A stretch of 64,000 nt of DNA from positions 9,084,424-9,148,423 of the forward strand of contig NC_081334.1 of NCBI RefSeq assembly GCF_022539665.2, written 5' to 3'. The stretch is from Daphnia carinata. Taxonomy: Eukaryota; Arthropoda; Branchiopoda; Diplostraca; Daphniidae. The position numbers and the translations under genes are program-made. This document shows, in pieces, positions 9,550 through 22,407 of this stretch (positions within the stretch are counted from its first letter, which is position 1; each line of letters starts with the position of its first letter). A model generated the notes under the pieces. The model was given only the letters and a program-made list of their open reading frames with translations, searched no databases and was not told where the DNA came from.

Positions 9550-12500
9550 TTAGAATCTCGATACTTCGTGGCGTTGCCGTAAGTTGTATCGTGGATTCGT
9601 CATTCTAGTGTGTGCAGGATTAATTGGTATAGGACCGGGGAGATTCGGTGCGATAATTATACAATTTTCCGTTTCTGCTGCTTGATGATGCGGATGACAA
9701 CACGGTCTTCGGACAGGCATTCTTTCGTTGTTAATGAAGTTTTTTCTTGGCCTGCCTGGTCCTCGTCGCACTTTTTCATTTTTTGGTTGTTTTGGTGCAC
9801 CAGATGATCTTTCTGTTTCTTGGCTTCCCGGGATGTAGAGTTTTAGGCGGTTGACGTGTACTATCGATTTTAGTCTTGCATTGTCTGCGTTCTCAATCTC
9901 GTAAGTGAGATCTGAGAAATTTCTGATGATTTTGAATGGTCCGTTCCATCTGTTGATGAATTTTCCGGCATTTGGTGGAGCTTTCAGTAGCACAAAGTCA
10001 CCAATGTTGTATTTGATTGCTTTTGTTCCTTTGTCGTAATATCTTTTTTGTTTTGTCTGTGCCCGAAATAGGTGTTCCTTCGCTATAGTTGCTGAGCCTT
10101 CTTCCATTGATGTGAGTACATTACACTGGTGTCTTCGTATGTTTCGTACCGTTTATCTATTTTGATGTCGTTTGGGAGCACCGGTTGTCTTCCGAAGAAT
10201 AGAAAGAATGGGTTTTGTTGCAGTGTTGATTGCTTCGCTGTGTTGTAGGCAAATGTGACAAATGGTAGATATTTGTCCCAATTTTCTGGTCTGTCCTTTA
10301 CGTAGCAAGCTAGCATGTCACACAAGGTTCTGTTAAATCGTTCTACTAATCCGTCTGTTTGGGAGTGGTATGCTGTTGTTCTGATTTGTTTGATTTTGAA
10401 TAACTTGCAAATATCTTGGATTAAGCTCGACAGGAAGTTAGTTCCTTGATCAGTCCCCCGAAGTAGTCCTATACTTCGGGGGATCCATATTTGGTGTAAA
10501 TATCATTAACCAAGATGTAAGCAATTGTTTGGGCAGTCTGATCTCTCATTGGTACTGTAAAAACGAAACGACTGGCGTAATCTGATAGGACTAAAATATA
10601 CTTATTTCCCTTTGCGCTTTCTTGAATGGGGCCTACAATATCCATCGCAAGTCTTTCCCACACCCTCTCGACTGGGGGCATAGGTTGCAATGGTGCTTTA
10701 CTTCCTCCTACAGCCTTGCGTTTTGCACATTTTAGACAATTTTTGATGTATTCTGTTACGTTCTGTCGCATGTGTCGAAACAAGTATTGCTCTCTAAGTC
10801 TGGCTATTGTTTTTTCTATTCCTAAATGACCTGCTAACATGTGGTCATGATTCGCACGTAAAATATTGGTAACTAACGGTAGTGGGACTACTAATTTTCC
10901 TTGCCTATCTGTTAATAGACCTTTTTCGTTGATTACAAAGTTGCTTGAGAATCTTTTATTTCTAGTGTTCTGGCTATCTTTTTGTATTTTCATCATTAAT
11001 TGTTGACAATATTTATCTGCTTGCTGTAATTCTATCCATTTGTTTTCACTCCAAGACCTTTTACTTTCACTTCCAATTTCTCCTTCGAAACCTGCGCTCT
11101 TCATTTGAAGACTTTCCCTCTTAAAACTTTCGCTTTCTTTTTGAATACTTTCTTTTTCTTTCTCAAGGTGTTCTTGTTTCTTTAATCTTTCAATTCGTAG
11201 TTTTTCTTTTAGTCTTTCACTTTGTTTTCGCATATTTTCAAGCTCTCTTATGACAGTTTCTTTTTCCATTGCCCTTGTTTCTACTCGTGCTATTGGCACT
11301 ATGGGAATACGGCTTAGGGTGTCTGCATTTTGGTGTGACTTCCCAGGCCGGTACCCAATGACGATGTAGAATTCTTGTATTTTTAGTGCCCATCTAGCTA
11401 ATCTTCCTGCGGGTTCTGTCTTACTCATTAACCATTCTAAAGGTCTATGGTCTGTAAATACGGTGAATCTGCGTCCGTATAGATATGTCCTAAACACGTC
11501 AATTGCGTGGATGATTGCGTAAGCCTCTTTCTCTGTGGTTGACCACTTGGCTTCGCGGTCGTTCAGATGTTTAGAGCTATACGCTATGACGACTTCCGTG
11601 CCGTCTGATTCGCGGGGTTCCTGTACGTTGGACACTGCTGAATCCGCTGATTGAGGTAGAGTCTGCATCTGAGCCAAGACTGCTCCTATACCGTATCCTG
11701 AAGCATCTGTGTAGATGATAAATTCGCGCGTGAAATCTGGATACCTTAGGATAGGTCTAGTTATGAGACAGTTCTGATACAATCAAAGGCGTCCCTTTGT
11801 TCCTCTCCCCATTTCCACTCGGCTGATTTTCTCGTTAGCGCTGTCAGTGGGTGGGCTTTATCAGCAAAAGCCCTGATGAATTTTCTGTAATAGCTAGCCA
11901 ACCCTAGAAATGAGCTCAATTCTTTCACGTTTTTGGGAGCTGGGTATTTGATGATTGCTTCTAACTTTTTTGTACTCGGTGTTATTCCTGTTTTCGAAAC
12001 AATATATCCTAAATAGTCTAATTCTTCTTTGAAAAATTCGCATTTCTTTCTTTTTAATTTTAGTCCTGCGTCTTTAAGAAGCTTAAACACTGCTTCTAGA
12101 TGTATCACATGTTCAGCAATATTATTACTGAATACTATGATGTCATCCAGATAAACCAATGCAAGTCTGAACAATACTGATTTCAATATGTTATTCATTG
12201 CTCGTTGAAAAGTGCTTGGTGCATTTGTTAGTCCAAATGGCATTATATTAAATTCGTATTGTCCAAGTTCACAGATGAAGGCGGTTTTGTGTTTGTCGCT
12301 TTCTTCTATCTCGATCTGCCAGTAGCCACTTAGTAAGTCCAATGTCGAGAAATAAACTGATCCGCTCAATGCATCAATGGTGTCGTCAATTCTTGGTAAT
12401 GGGTATTTGTCCTTTACGGTTATTTTGTTAAGTGCCCTATAGTCAATACACATACGCATCTCTCCATCTTTTTTGGGAACCATTACAATTGCTGCTGCAA

Positions 12501-13424
12501 ATGGGCTGTGACTTTCTCTAATAATATTGTTACTTATCATTACATCTATTTTTGTTTTGACAATTAGTTTTAATGCTTCTGGTGTTCTGCGCAATCGTTG
12601 TGTAATCGGGGCATTGTATCCTATGTTAATGGAGTGCTTTACATCAGTTGCTAGACCCAAATCTGATTCTCTTTCAGCAAATAGGGTTTCGTGTTTTTTC
12701 AAGAGATTTACAATTTTAATTTGTATCTCGTCGGAGATGTTACTCTCTCCACATTCTTGGGTTTGTCCAATTCGTTTTGATTTTTTGTTAATTTCTGATT
12801 GGGAGAAAGATTCTAGGCTGCGATAATCTGCTTCTGTCAGATCGTTGTTGTCTATACTATCTGACGAACGGTCTGGGAGGAGTGGAATATCAATACCTGT
12901 CCTGCCAAAAGTTATGCTATATACTGGGAGTGTGTTTTTACCAAAGCTCTGTTCTTTTCCGGAATGATGGTAATTGATCTGCCTGTTTTTAGTATTAATT
13001 TTTACATTGTTGCTCGATAAGAAGTCTAATCCTAATATGCAAGTTTCGTTCTAGTTTTCCATAATAAAGAAATCATGCTTAATGACGTGATTGGTGTTAA
13101 TGGTGATTGAAAATCCATATTTCCCTTTTGATTTAGTATTTCTCCTGACACCGTTCTCAATATTGGCGAAGGGGAGTCTTTAACATGTTTAAGTTCATTA
13201 TACTTCTTTAGATTAAAAAATATGCTGTCAGAAACTAAACTGGCTGCTGCTCCTGTGTCTACTAAAGCCTTAATTTCTTTTCCAAAAATTCTAATGGGTA
13301 TACGTATTAGTTTGGGTATCGCTATTTCTAAATTTTGTGTTGGAGGGTTGTTTGGTAGGGATATTGTGTTTACTGCATTGGACGGTGGTTCGGGTTGTTG
13401 ATACGTGCCATATCCGTCCAACAT
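9550..13424 (-). pseudogene. pol: Pol polyprotein (protease, RT, RNase H, integrase), copy B
   Basis: Domains in order: protease (13424-13032, A-L-V-D-T-G-A), reverse transcriptase (12702-11761, active site V-Y-L-D-D-I-I-V-F), RNase H (from ~11780, Y-T-D-A-S-G-Y-G-I-G-A and the T-D-H-R-P-L-E-W motif), a ~100-residue Lys/Glu-rich linker (~11270-11000), integrase with an HHCC zinc finger and D-I-V-G-P core, and a G-P-F module (~9925-9960). Pol ends 24 bases before the env ATG. Breaks relative to C and A: 1-base deletions near 13136 and 11772, a 2-base insertion near 10087, and an inverted 17-base insertion at 10455-10483 that destroys the integrase frame. It starts in the -1 frame of Gag, as in copy A. 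Confidence 0.85.
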
Positions 13425-16118
13425 TCTCGCGCAATGTGTCCTCTTTTATTGCACTTGTGGCAGATAATAATTCTATTTCCCAGGTTGTCAGTGGTGTTTG
13501 GTTGATTTCGTCGTGGCTGTGGGTATTGATGAGTATAGGCTTGGTTTTGATGATACACTTGATGATTGTTATGTGGTTGGAAGTTCGGTAGATTGTAGTG
13601 TATCGGTCTGTTGTTGTATGAGGGTCTCTGGGGTGTTTGCTGGTAAGTTGGGTAATTTGATTGCCTATATCCCGTGGGGGTACCTTCTCTTCTTGGTGAA
13701 GTATAGTCGGTGCGGTATGGGCTGTTATCTCTGCTTCGATTGAAGTTTCGGTCACTACTGGAGCCTCTGCTATTCGGTCTCTCGTGAAATCGGACTCGCG
13801 GATTTTGTGGTCTGGAGTAACAATCACTTGATCGCGAAGATCTTTGCTCGTATTGATCTGTGGCTGCTATGGTTATATCGGTATCCTGTGACAATTCACG
13901 GTTTTTATTAGTATTTTCCAGTTCACGTATTTTTTGTTTTAGGAATTCGATTTCTGTCTTTTGTTGTGAAAGTTCGTTATCTTGTTGTTTCTCGTGATGC
14001 GTTATCCCTGCGATTACCGCGTTTATTTTCTTCTCTTCTGCAGTCTCCTTGCTATATAGGATGCCTTCGGATATGATAAGTTGTTTACATAACTGATCAA
14101 AATCTTCGGGGTCTTCGGGCATTCTGAAATAGAGTTCAGCCCTGAATTTTGGTAAAATGCCTTGCATCAGAATTTTGATTTTGGTATAATCTCTCATTCT
14201 TTTGACTGTGTTTATGAGTCGGCCTTCGACGATGGTTTGGTTTTGGTCAGATTTTTCTTCTTTGCCTTCAATGGACTCGTAGAGACTGTTGATTCTTGAG
14301 ATAAAGGCTTTGCATTTTTCTTCAGGTTTTTGTTTTAGTGTGGATAACTTTTTTCTTTGTGCTGCTAGGTCGTATGCATCCTGGAATCTTGCAATAATGG
14401 CAGTTTTCCATTCGTCATAACTTAACTCGTCACCTTGCTCTTCTACGTAGTTTCCATGCCATTCTAGGGCGTCGCCTTTTAGTCTGTCAGAGAAGAATCG
14501 TATTTTTTGGTTGTCGTCTCAGTCGTTGTTGCGTGCTACATGTTCGGCGTCCTTCAGCCATTCTGTTATTAATTTATCAGTACTTTTCCCTTTGAAGATT
14601 GGAATTGTCTTTTTGTCTTCTCTTGAAAATAATTCTCCTAATGCTTTTACAATTGGTTGGGTTGTGGATGTATCGAGGCTATCGGTATCTGTTGTGTCGC
14701 GGTCAATTCTTGAAGTTTCTTTGTGTGAAAGTCCCATTTTGATTTTGTTTTTGAGTGTTTGGTACTTTCGTTCTAGTTGAAGAAGGTTGTCGTTTTGGAT
14801 CTCGATTTGGTTTTGTAGCTCGTTGTTGTTGAGTTGCTGTAGTTTTTCGAATTGTTCAGTTTCTAACTCGAAGTGAAGGGATTTGTCTCCCTCTGTTATT
14901 AAGGTTAGGTCGTTTATCTCACTCACTAATTTTGTTATCTCTCCCGGTTCGTTGGAGTTGTCTAAGTCTTCAGTTTCAGCGAATGTTACCTGTTGCTTTC
15001 CATATTCTTTTACTCTGTTTTCCAGATACTTAATCTTTTCTTCCTGGTCTCCTATCTGTGTGTTGGTTTTTTGTAATTCTGTTTCAAGATTTTTATTCTT
15101 TGTAGTAATATCTATCAGACTTCTTCGTAAGCCGGTTTTTTCTGCTAAGGTTTTTTCAAGGATCTCTTTTGTTTCTTTTGTTCCTGTCTGAAGGTGGTTG
15201 TTTGTCTCTAAAGCTGCTTTTATCTGTTGCTCGGCGGTTTCTAACTTCGTAACCAGTTGTTTTCTTTCACTTTCAAGTTTGCTAATTATTTCTTGCCCTT
15301 CTCTCTCAACAGCTATGATATTGTCTTCTTTTTTTCGTAAAAGGTTTTGTAGTTGGTTTTCTGTTGCTGTGGCACTTTCAAGGCTTCTTTCTAATTCGCT
15401 GATTCGATTGGCAGATTTCTCAAGCGAGTTTTTTAGTGTTTCGTTACTTTCTTGGAGTTGTTCAAGGGAGCTACTTAATGTGTATTTGGAACTCTTTGCC
15501 TTTTTCTTGTTGCTATCTAGCTGTTTTCGTAAGTTCTGTAGCTCAAAATTGAGGTCAGACGAATATTTTTTCTCTGTTATCTGCGCAAGTACTACTTCTC
15601 TTTGTAAAATATGGCTGATACCTAATAGGAATTCTTTTTCTTTACCATGTACAATGCTAATTTGCTGCAATAAACTGTCAAGGTTTTCGGTGTTGCCACC
15701 AAGGGATTCAATTTCAATTTCCAACGTAATTTTTAAGTGTCTTTGTGGTGTTTGTAATAGTTTCTGCTGTTATACCATTTGGTTCTTGCGATGGTTCTAA
15801 CAACGTATATGAATACAATTGTAATGCGTTGTGGGTCTCTTTAATAATTTCTTGTTTCTTGGATTCTATTTGTTGGATTTTTGCTTTTGTCGTGGTAGTC
15901 TGATAGGTTTTGTGTTGTTCTAACTCTTGTTCAAATTCTAAGTCCACAAGAGTTTTCCAGTGGTGTAAAAATTTTTCTCGTTGACAGTTGGGATTTTGGT
16001 TGGTTGTGTCTGATTCGGGAAGTACAGGGTACAATGGTGGAGATAATTTGTCGACAATGTTTGGATACAAGGTATTCTCTTTACGAGTAGTCTCTGGTAC
16101 AATATGATGAAGCGGCAT
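13370..16118 (-). pseudogene. gag: Gag polyprotein, copy B
   Basis: Same design as in copy A: coiled-coil N-terminal half (15724-14519), capsid-type domain, Arg/Ser-rich tract and a CCHC knuckle (C-H-K-C-N-K-R-G-H-I-A-R-E-C) near the end at 13370. The start is the ATG at 16118-16116, behind the conserved donor. A short insertion rich in AATTTC near 15718 shifts the frame, and a TGG-to-TGA change at about 14519 interrupts the capsid region; the frame on both sides of that stop is the same. The knuckle region is intact here, which shows that copy A's late frameshift is secondary. Confidence 0.82.
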
Positions 16119-16246
16119 TCGCTTACCTTTGATGGTGTTCCTTGGTCTGGTAGAGTTGTTGGAGACTAGTCGGGGAAGTGTAGAGCACAATCACTGAAAT
16201 AAGGTACGGGTAAGAAACTTTGTACTGGACAACAAGTGTGAGTCTC

Positions 16247-16259
16247 GTTGGGACCTCCA
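16247..16259 (-). promoter_or_regulatory. Primer-binding site, tRNA-Gln (copy B)
   Basis: Two bases after the LTR end the minus strand reads TGGAGGTCCCAAC. This complements the 3' end of eukaryotic tRNA-Gln (acceptor GGGACCT plus CCA), as I recall that tRNA. D has the same site at 45385-45397; in A it is damaged. Confidence 0.7.
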
Positions 16260-16261
16260 AT

Positions 16262-16468
16262 TGTAAAGTTTCAAAATCCCGTGTATTTACCAGCGGATTT
16301 GCCGAAAACAATTCCAATTTTCAATGGTACAAACATGCGGTATTTATACTACTAACGAATACATATATTGAAGGTAAAATGGGCGGGGATACGTTCACTT
16401 TCATTTGTGAACGCTCGAGGGCTGTAGCGGGTGTGGCTGTCTCTGGGATAGCCTTTGGGCTCGTTACA
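16262..16468 (-). repeat. 5' LTR of copy B (207 bp)
   Basis: TG...CA ends on the minus strand (TGTAACGAGCCC to CTTTACA), with a TATA box (GTATAAATA) at 16341-16349. The preceding sequence is coding DNA of copy C's ankyrin gene, without a polypurine tract. Confidence 0.88.
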
Positions 16469-16972
16469 GTAGCTTGCCTTTTCAGATTGATTATTTCTGC
16501 TCGTTCTGTTGGTATGGGTGCTATTGTCTTCATCCGACAGTTCTTGCATGATTCCGTTTCCCTCTGTTGGTCATTCGGCCTGCTCCGTTTTTGGGGAGGT
16601 TCACATCGGAGGTCGGTGTCACTGTTATTTTCCAATATAAATTCGGCACTGTGGGCACTTTCCATATCGGGTTCTATTTCACTATATGCATTTAACTCCT
16701 CGGTGTCGTCGTCACTCGATTCACTGCTGCCTTTCCTTTTTCTCTCTAGTTCGTAAAAATCGTTCTTTTCAGTTTTGATTCCGTTCCATGCTACGTTTTG
16801 CACTATTTGCTTGTTTACATCCGCATTTTTTCGCACTTTCCTTTTCTCTGTACTCTTGCTGGCTATTCTCACTTTCAGTATCACTAATGATTATTAACTC
16901 GTGTTCCTTTTGGTCCTGTGGGATGATGATTACGTCCATTGCGTTATCCTGATTGGTGTTGTTTTTTGCCAT
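16469..16972 (-). pseudogene. Ankyrin accessory gene, N-terminal fragment (copy C)
   Basis: From the ATG at 16972-16970: acidic N-terminus with I-S-D-T-E-S, then a basic K-R-K-V-R-K patch, an acidic Ser run (S-S-E-S-S-D-D-D-T-E-E) and a Cys/basic stretch ending in R-Q-A-T, where copy B's LTR starts. A 1-base shift in an A run (GCGAAAAAATGCGG, near 16830) separates the two frames. The order of motifs is the same as in copy D, where ankyrin repeats follow. The apparent C-terminus of the open frame beyond 16468 is LTR sequence. Confidence 0.62.
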
Positions 16973-17725
16973 TTTGAGAGGAATGGTTTATTTGTGATGA
17001 TACTTTGCTTTGTGGAACTTTGTCGGAGTTATGTCGTTGAGACACTGGGAAGAGGTTAGTTATTGTATTTTGGAAAATCTTTCTTTTTCAGAGTTTTTCA
17101 TAAATTCTTGTTCCCCTCTTCTTATTTTTAAAACAGGTCACTTCTTCCACCTAAATGTGTTCCGTCTTCTGTTTCACCGCGGGGCGAATTGACGAATATC
17201 CCGTTTGATTTTGGACTTTTCTTTTTTTTTTTTTTTTTTTAGTCATTGTTTTTTTTTATAGGTGTTCTTGTGCTTTTTATTTTTCTTTGTGAGTTAGTTT
17301 CTGTCGTTCCCTGTTACATTACACTGCTGCATCTGTTGTTCTGTTTGTTTCTCCGATGATTTTGTTATTGACTTTTGGTTTTGTTTTTAGTCGAGAATAA
17401 AAATGTTATTTGGGTTTGTAATTATGTTTGTTTTGTCTATCATTAATGTTTTCTGTTTTTTTTTGTTTTTTTTTGTTTTGAATTTTTAGTTAATGTTAGT
17501 TGGGAATACAAAATTGTTATTTGAGTTCGCTTCTCCTTTTTCTTTTACTCTAAAGTTACGAGTACGGGATATATATATATATATAAAATTAAGAATCAAC
17601 TTAATTGGTTGAAAATGCTGATAAGTGCGTTATTTACTGGGGGCTGCTAATTTATTCTGTTATTAATTAAATTTGTCAAGGGCTATGTTTAGTGGCTACT
17701 TTTAATTTCAATGGCCTTGGGACTT
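16973..17725. other. Remnant of the accessory intergenic and antisense-gene region (copy C)
   Basis: This stretch aligns in blocks with the divergent region of D and B and with B's sequence after the antisense gene, including one AATAAA (17396-17401) and the following ATGTTATTTGGG block. The antisense gene itself is gone. A T run (~17222-17240) and a short TA repeat (17571-17584) are present. No intact gene is seen. Confidence 0.5.
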
Positions 17726-20700
17726 TTACATCCTGGCTGAGTTACTACTGTCTGTTTCTGACATGCAACGACATAGGTCTTCCCAAACCATGCCGTACCC
17801 AACGACATAAGTACATGTTGTGTGTTTTCCTGTGCATCTTTTGGGTGTGTCGGTTTCTTCGATAGATGGGTAGATTAATGAATTTGGTGCGCTTGGTCGT
17901 GGCGGGCGTACTTGACCTTGTCTTTCCATTGTCAGTTGTGTAGGGGCGGGTGTTCTTATGAATGGTTGTTCGATGGCTATTTCTGAATGATAATTTGTTT
18001 CCCGTGCCGGTATCATTGATGCGAGTTCGTGGTCTTCCTCTATGCCATCATCGTATCTGCTTGTAAACTTCCGGTTTCGGCGGATATGTTCTTTAATCTT
18101 CGAGATGGGGTTGCAAATGATGAAGATCCGTAGACATACGAGGAATAGCACAAATCCAATAGCTGAAAGGCCTATTATTTTCAATTTGTCAAACCCTGAA
18201 TACATGTGACCTATTTGATTATCTTGTTGTTCTGACATCACAATATCTCCAACAGAATTGGAAATGCCTTCTTGCATTCTGCCTACGAGGTCATTTAGGA
18301 TATTTAATTGCTCCATCTCCATTGTCTCGTGTGCTGGATGACTTTTCAGCGAGAAGTCGAAATCATTTAGATGGAGTTCTTCAAATTCCGTAATGAGGTC
18401 TAGGTTAGGCACGTGAATGTTAGGTTTCTGGCGTATCCAATCTCCTGTTGTAGAGTTGTGTTCCCAGGTATGTGGATTTCCATTCAAATTGACTAACAGT
18501 TTTTTCCAAAAACAGTCGGAATATGGGTGAATTTGACCATCCATCCGTTCCGATCGTGCAGTTCTGGCCTTCGTAAGTAAAGAACGGTTGGAATCCACAT
18601 TTAGTTTCATTTGCTGATATAAAAATTCATTTTGCTTCACATTGTTGAAGCGTCATTGCCTGACCGAACCCTTGTAGTCGTGTGCAGATTGGTAGGCCTA
18701 CTGCTGCAGCGGCCAAAATTCTGTTTGTTTGGGCTGGGATAACAGCTTGTGTTCTTTTAATAACTGATAATTGACAGTATACGTCCCGAATTTCTTTTGC
18801 AAGTTTGTTCTCATGTTCTGTTTCAATACTGATTTTATATTGGTCGTGCATTTTATTCATTTCTTATTTTATTTTGTCGTTGAATTCTTCAATGTTTTTC
18901 GGGAGACCGCTTTCTAAGTTTTCATTAACTGATGAATCTTCATTCTGCTGATCCATTGATATCACTAGTGATTCTACTGACGGTAAATTTATAATTTTGT
19001 CTTGCTCAATGGCCTGTATTTGTTCTTCTTCTGTTGCAGATGTTGATTCTATTATAGCCAACGGGGTCATTTTGGCTGTCTGTGTTGCTGACTGTGGGGT
19101 CGACAAACTTTCCTTTATTGTTGTCGTATTCGGCGTAGTTGAGCTTGGCTGACTCGTTGTTGTTGTTACCGTTGTTGTGGAACTTGTCGACGTGGGCGTT
19201 GTTGTTGGTGCGTTTGGTGTATTTGGTGTGGGTTGCGATATTCATTTTTTTGCCTCGCATTGTTGAAGTGTCATTGCTTGACCGAAGCCTTGTAGTCTTG
19301 TGCAGATTGGTAAACCTACTGCTACTGCTGCTAAAATTCCGTTGGTTTGGGCTAATATAACTGCTTGTGTTCTTTTGATTGCTGATAGTTGACAATAAAC
19401 GACCCGAATTTCTTTTGCCAACTTGTTTTCGTGTTCAGTTTCGATGTTTATCTTATATTGGTCGTGCATTTTACTTATTTCGTATTTAATTTTGTCGTTA
19501 ATTCTTCAATGTTTTTGGGTAAATCGGCTTCTAAATTTTCATTGTTTGATGTATCTTCAGCTTTTTGATCCATTGAAATTATCAAAGAATCAGCTAACGG
19601 TAAGTTTCGAATACTGCTTTCTTCGATGGCCTGAATTTGAGTTCCTTCTGTTGTAGACGTTGTTCCCGTTAGTGCTAAAGGGGTTACTCCGGCAGTATGT
19701 GTTGATGATTGTTGGGTCGTCGAACTTTCGCTTACTGTTTTTGTGCTCGTCGTTATTGAGCTTGGCTGATGCGTCGTTGTTGTCGCGGTTGTTGTGGAAC
19801 TTGTCGTAGTAGGCGTTGTTGTTTCCTCCGTTGTTGTTGAACTTGTAGTAGGCTTTGCTGTTTTCTCTGTTGTTGTGGAACTTGTTGTAGTGGCCATTGT
19901 TGTTGTTGTCGTAAGTTTTGTAGTTGTAGTGGTTGTTGAAGTTGAAGTTATCTTAGCAGTTGCCGTAGGTCTAGTAGTAGTGGTGGGTTTAGTGCTTGTC
20001 GATGTGATTATTGGTTTTGTAGTTGTGGTGGGTTTTGTTGACGTTGATGTCATACTGGGTTTAGTTGTCACTTTCTGTGTTGTGGTGGGTTTGCTAGCTG
20101 CTGTGCTTGTAACTGGTTTAATTGTCGTAGTGCTTTTTACCGTTGTTTTTGCTGTTGTTCCCAATGTGGTTTTTATTGTGGGCTTTGTAGTCGTTGTAAC
20201 GCTTGTCGTTGTTGTGTGTTTTTCTGTTGTGGGCGTGGCAGGGGGTGTGGCCAAAGTTTTGCTGTTCTCTGATTGGTTGTTATCCTCTCTTTTCATTAGT
20301 GGTGGTATGGTTGGGAGTGATTTCCGTCCAATGGCTGTTTAGTGTGCAGTGCTATGATGGCTGCCGCTGAGAGAGTCCGTATTTGGTGTGGGTTGCGATA
20401 TTCAAAGTTAAAGTGTTGTTTTTGGCTGGAGCCGTGACAGTGCCCCAGGGTTACCCGTCCTACTCTCTGTGTGAAGCACTTCCTGTCTGATGAGGGTGAA
20501 TGTAACCTAGTTCTATCTGTTGCCATGAGCTGTCCTGTGTGCTCGAATGTACCCCAGATTGAGCTGGTGTTAGCGCATTCTTGAAGTACTAGCATTGTCG
20601 TATTGGCTTTGATACAGGTGTTTGTGTTGAACGGTCTGATGATGAAATCAGATGTATATTCGAAAGCTTGTCCTCGTTCTGTTGCTTTGTTACATTGGCT

Positions 20701-22383
20701 ACCATTGTTTGTGATTGCACTAAGGGATCGTTGCTGCTTACTAGTTTTCTTAGTTCTTCTTGACATCGCGGCCACTCTTTGTCACATTCTTCTAATGTCA
20801 TTTGCTTGTTTACTCCATGGAGTGTTAGTTTTTAAAATTCCTCCAAATAGCGGTGAATTAATCGTTGTTGTGATTGCCTTCCGTTGTTCTTGCTGAATTT
20901 CCTGCATTTCTGCTAAAGTTGTGTCTGGGAAATTTTCTATGATGTCTGGATGTGTGTTTCAAAGATCCATTTTTGTGTTACGCTGTTCTTATCATCTCTG
21001 CATTCTGTCAATATGATAGCTTGGTATATTCCTAGTGTAATACAGAGATACGATTCTTGTGAAATTAATTGGTAGTTTTGTTGATCTAGAATCCACCGTG
21101 TTGAAAATTCTGAGCTTTTGGCAATGATTAGTCGGCCTGCTTCTCCTTCCGTGATACAGATATCACTGTTCTGGACTCTTATTGTTTGGTCAACGTTGTA
21201 TTCGAATTCTGATCCTTGAGGAAGTGGATCATCGTTTTTGAGACGAAAGTAAGCGGTTAACTGAGTGCTTTCGTCAGGTTTGTATATTATGTATCGTGGC
21301 GTTGTAATTTACACTCCGGTCCTTTTCGTTGATTCTGATTGACTGTTGATATCCCATTGTTATTGGTCCCCAGGCGTACGAAATGCTGTACAGACGTTTT
21401 CCTGAGTCTTCCAAAGGATTGTTGGGCAGGAATGTAACTTCCTGCTGAATGGATCGTTTCCGTTTGGTTAACTGGAGTTCCCTGTAGTCCTTGCACACCG
21501 ATGTGTTTGGGTGAGTATTCTGTATACATGTATGTATAGTTGTTTTGAACATCTCGTACAATTTTCTCGTTGTTTCGGTTGGAAAGATTAGGTATGTGAG
21601 CGGTACGCCCATAACTTTGTAACCTTGTGGTGTTATGTCCCGATCTGGTTTGTTAAAGAATGAAATCTCGATTTGTCGATTGGTGTGGTAAAGACGGCTG
21701 GTGTTTTCGTGTTCTGGCATTCTTCGAAGTTCTAAGTATCCTTCTCCTTTAAGCAGTGTTTGTGTGTACGAATTGTTTGTTGTTCTATCTCCCCATACTA
21801 TTGTGTTTTGATTTTGAATGAAATGTCCTTCCTGCTGGGTAGTATTTAATGGTCCAAATGGGCTTTCAATTGGATCGTCCTGTTTTTCCTGCCGTAGGGT
21901 GATTTGTTCTGCTACACAGTTGAGGGTGTGATACGTTTTTATGGCGTACCATTGCCCGTCACCTGTTGGAGTGGCTGTGAAACTCAGACCTGCTGGTCCG
22001 GTCTGCATGTTATTATCGCCACACTTCTTGTCGTTCACCATTCTCCAGCATTCCAGTGGGGAAATTAGTTTAGTTTCTTGTGAATATATGGTGTCGCAAG
22101 ATCCGATCCAGAATGACCCAGTTATTTTCTTCGTTTTTATCCGTTGCTTGCATGTCCAGCCTTTCCAAAATGCTGCTGGTTTCTGCGTCGTTTTTAAAGT
22201 GTACAACGTGGGAATTCTGGGTAAGTGAGCTGTATCTGAATCTTTGTTGTTGCAGTAGTATGGTGCCTCTATATCTAAAATTCCTCTGGTCCTTACGTTC
22301 TTGCAGTCGCATACGGTTGAGTAGATGGGATACGTGGATGGAATGATGGTGAGTAATTGGGTGAGTGATAGTATCAGTTCCAT
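17726..22383 (-). pseudogene. env: Envelope-like glycoprotein, copy C, recombinant
   Basis: The signal peptide, surface domain and R-K-R-S cleavage motif are in one open frame (22383-21274), the best N-terminal half in the window. A 2-base deletion near 21295 and a ~105-base deletion near 20826 follow. The Thr-rich region (20296-19600) is long. The helical ectodomain segment up to Q-A-M-T-L-Q-Q-C-E-A-K then occurs twice: once at 19469-19242 and again, preceded by a second partial Thr-rich tail, at 19106-18627. After that the membrane anchor and tail continue to 17726. The second segment is a diverged version, so this env joins parts of two copies. Confidence 0.75.
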
Positions 22384-22407
22384 CTGCGAAAAGAAAATTT
22401 GGACGTT

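Larger units (their letters stand above)
4006..16468 (-). mobile_element. LTR retrotransposon copy B (family 1), 5' LTR to accessory region
   Basis: Reading right to left: LTR (16262-16468), tRNA-Gln primer site, gag, pro-pol, env, antisense accessory gene, and the N-terminal fragment of the ankyrin gene, which stops at copy A's LTR. All the element's genes are present but each carries nonsense codons or small indels, so the copy is dead. It sits in the ankyrin gene of copy C. The rest of B's ankyrin gene and its 3' LTR should lie beyond copy A, to the left of the window. An alternative is a tandem array sharing LTRs. Confidence 0.85.

Noticed and set aside
3805-16468. Tandem array in which neighbouring copies share LTRs
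   Set aside because: No polypurine tract precedes the LTRs at 4005 and 16468, and the interrupted ankyrin gene is cut at different codons, so nested insertion is preferred, though not proven.
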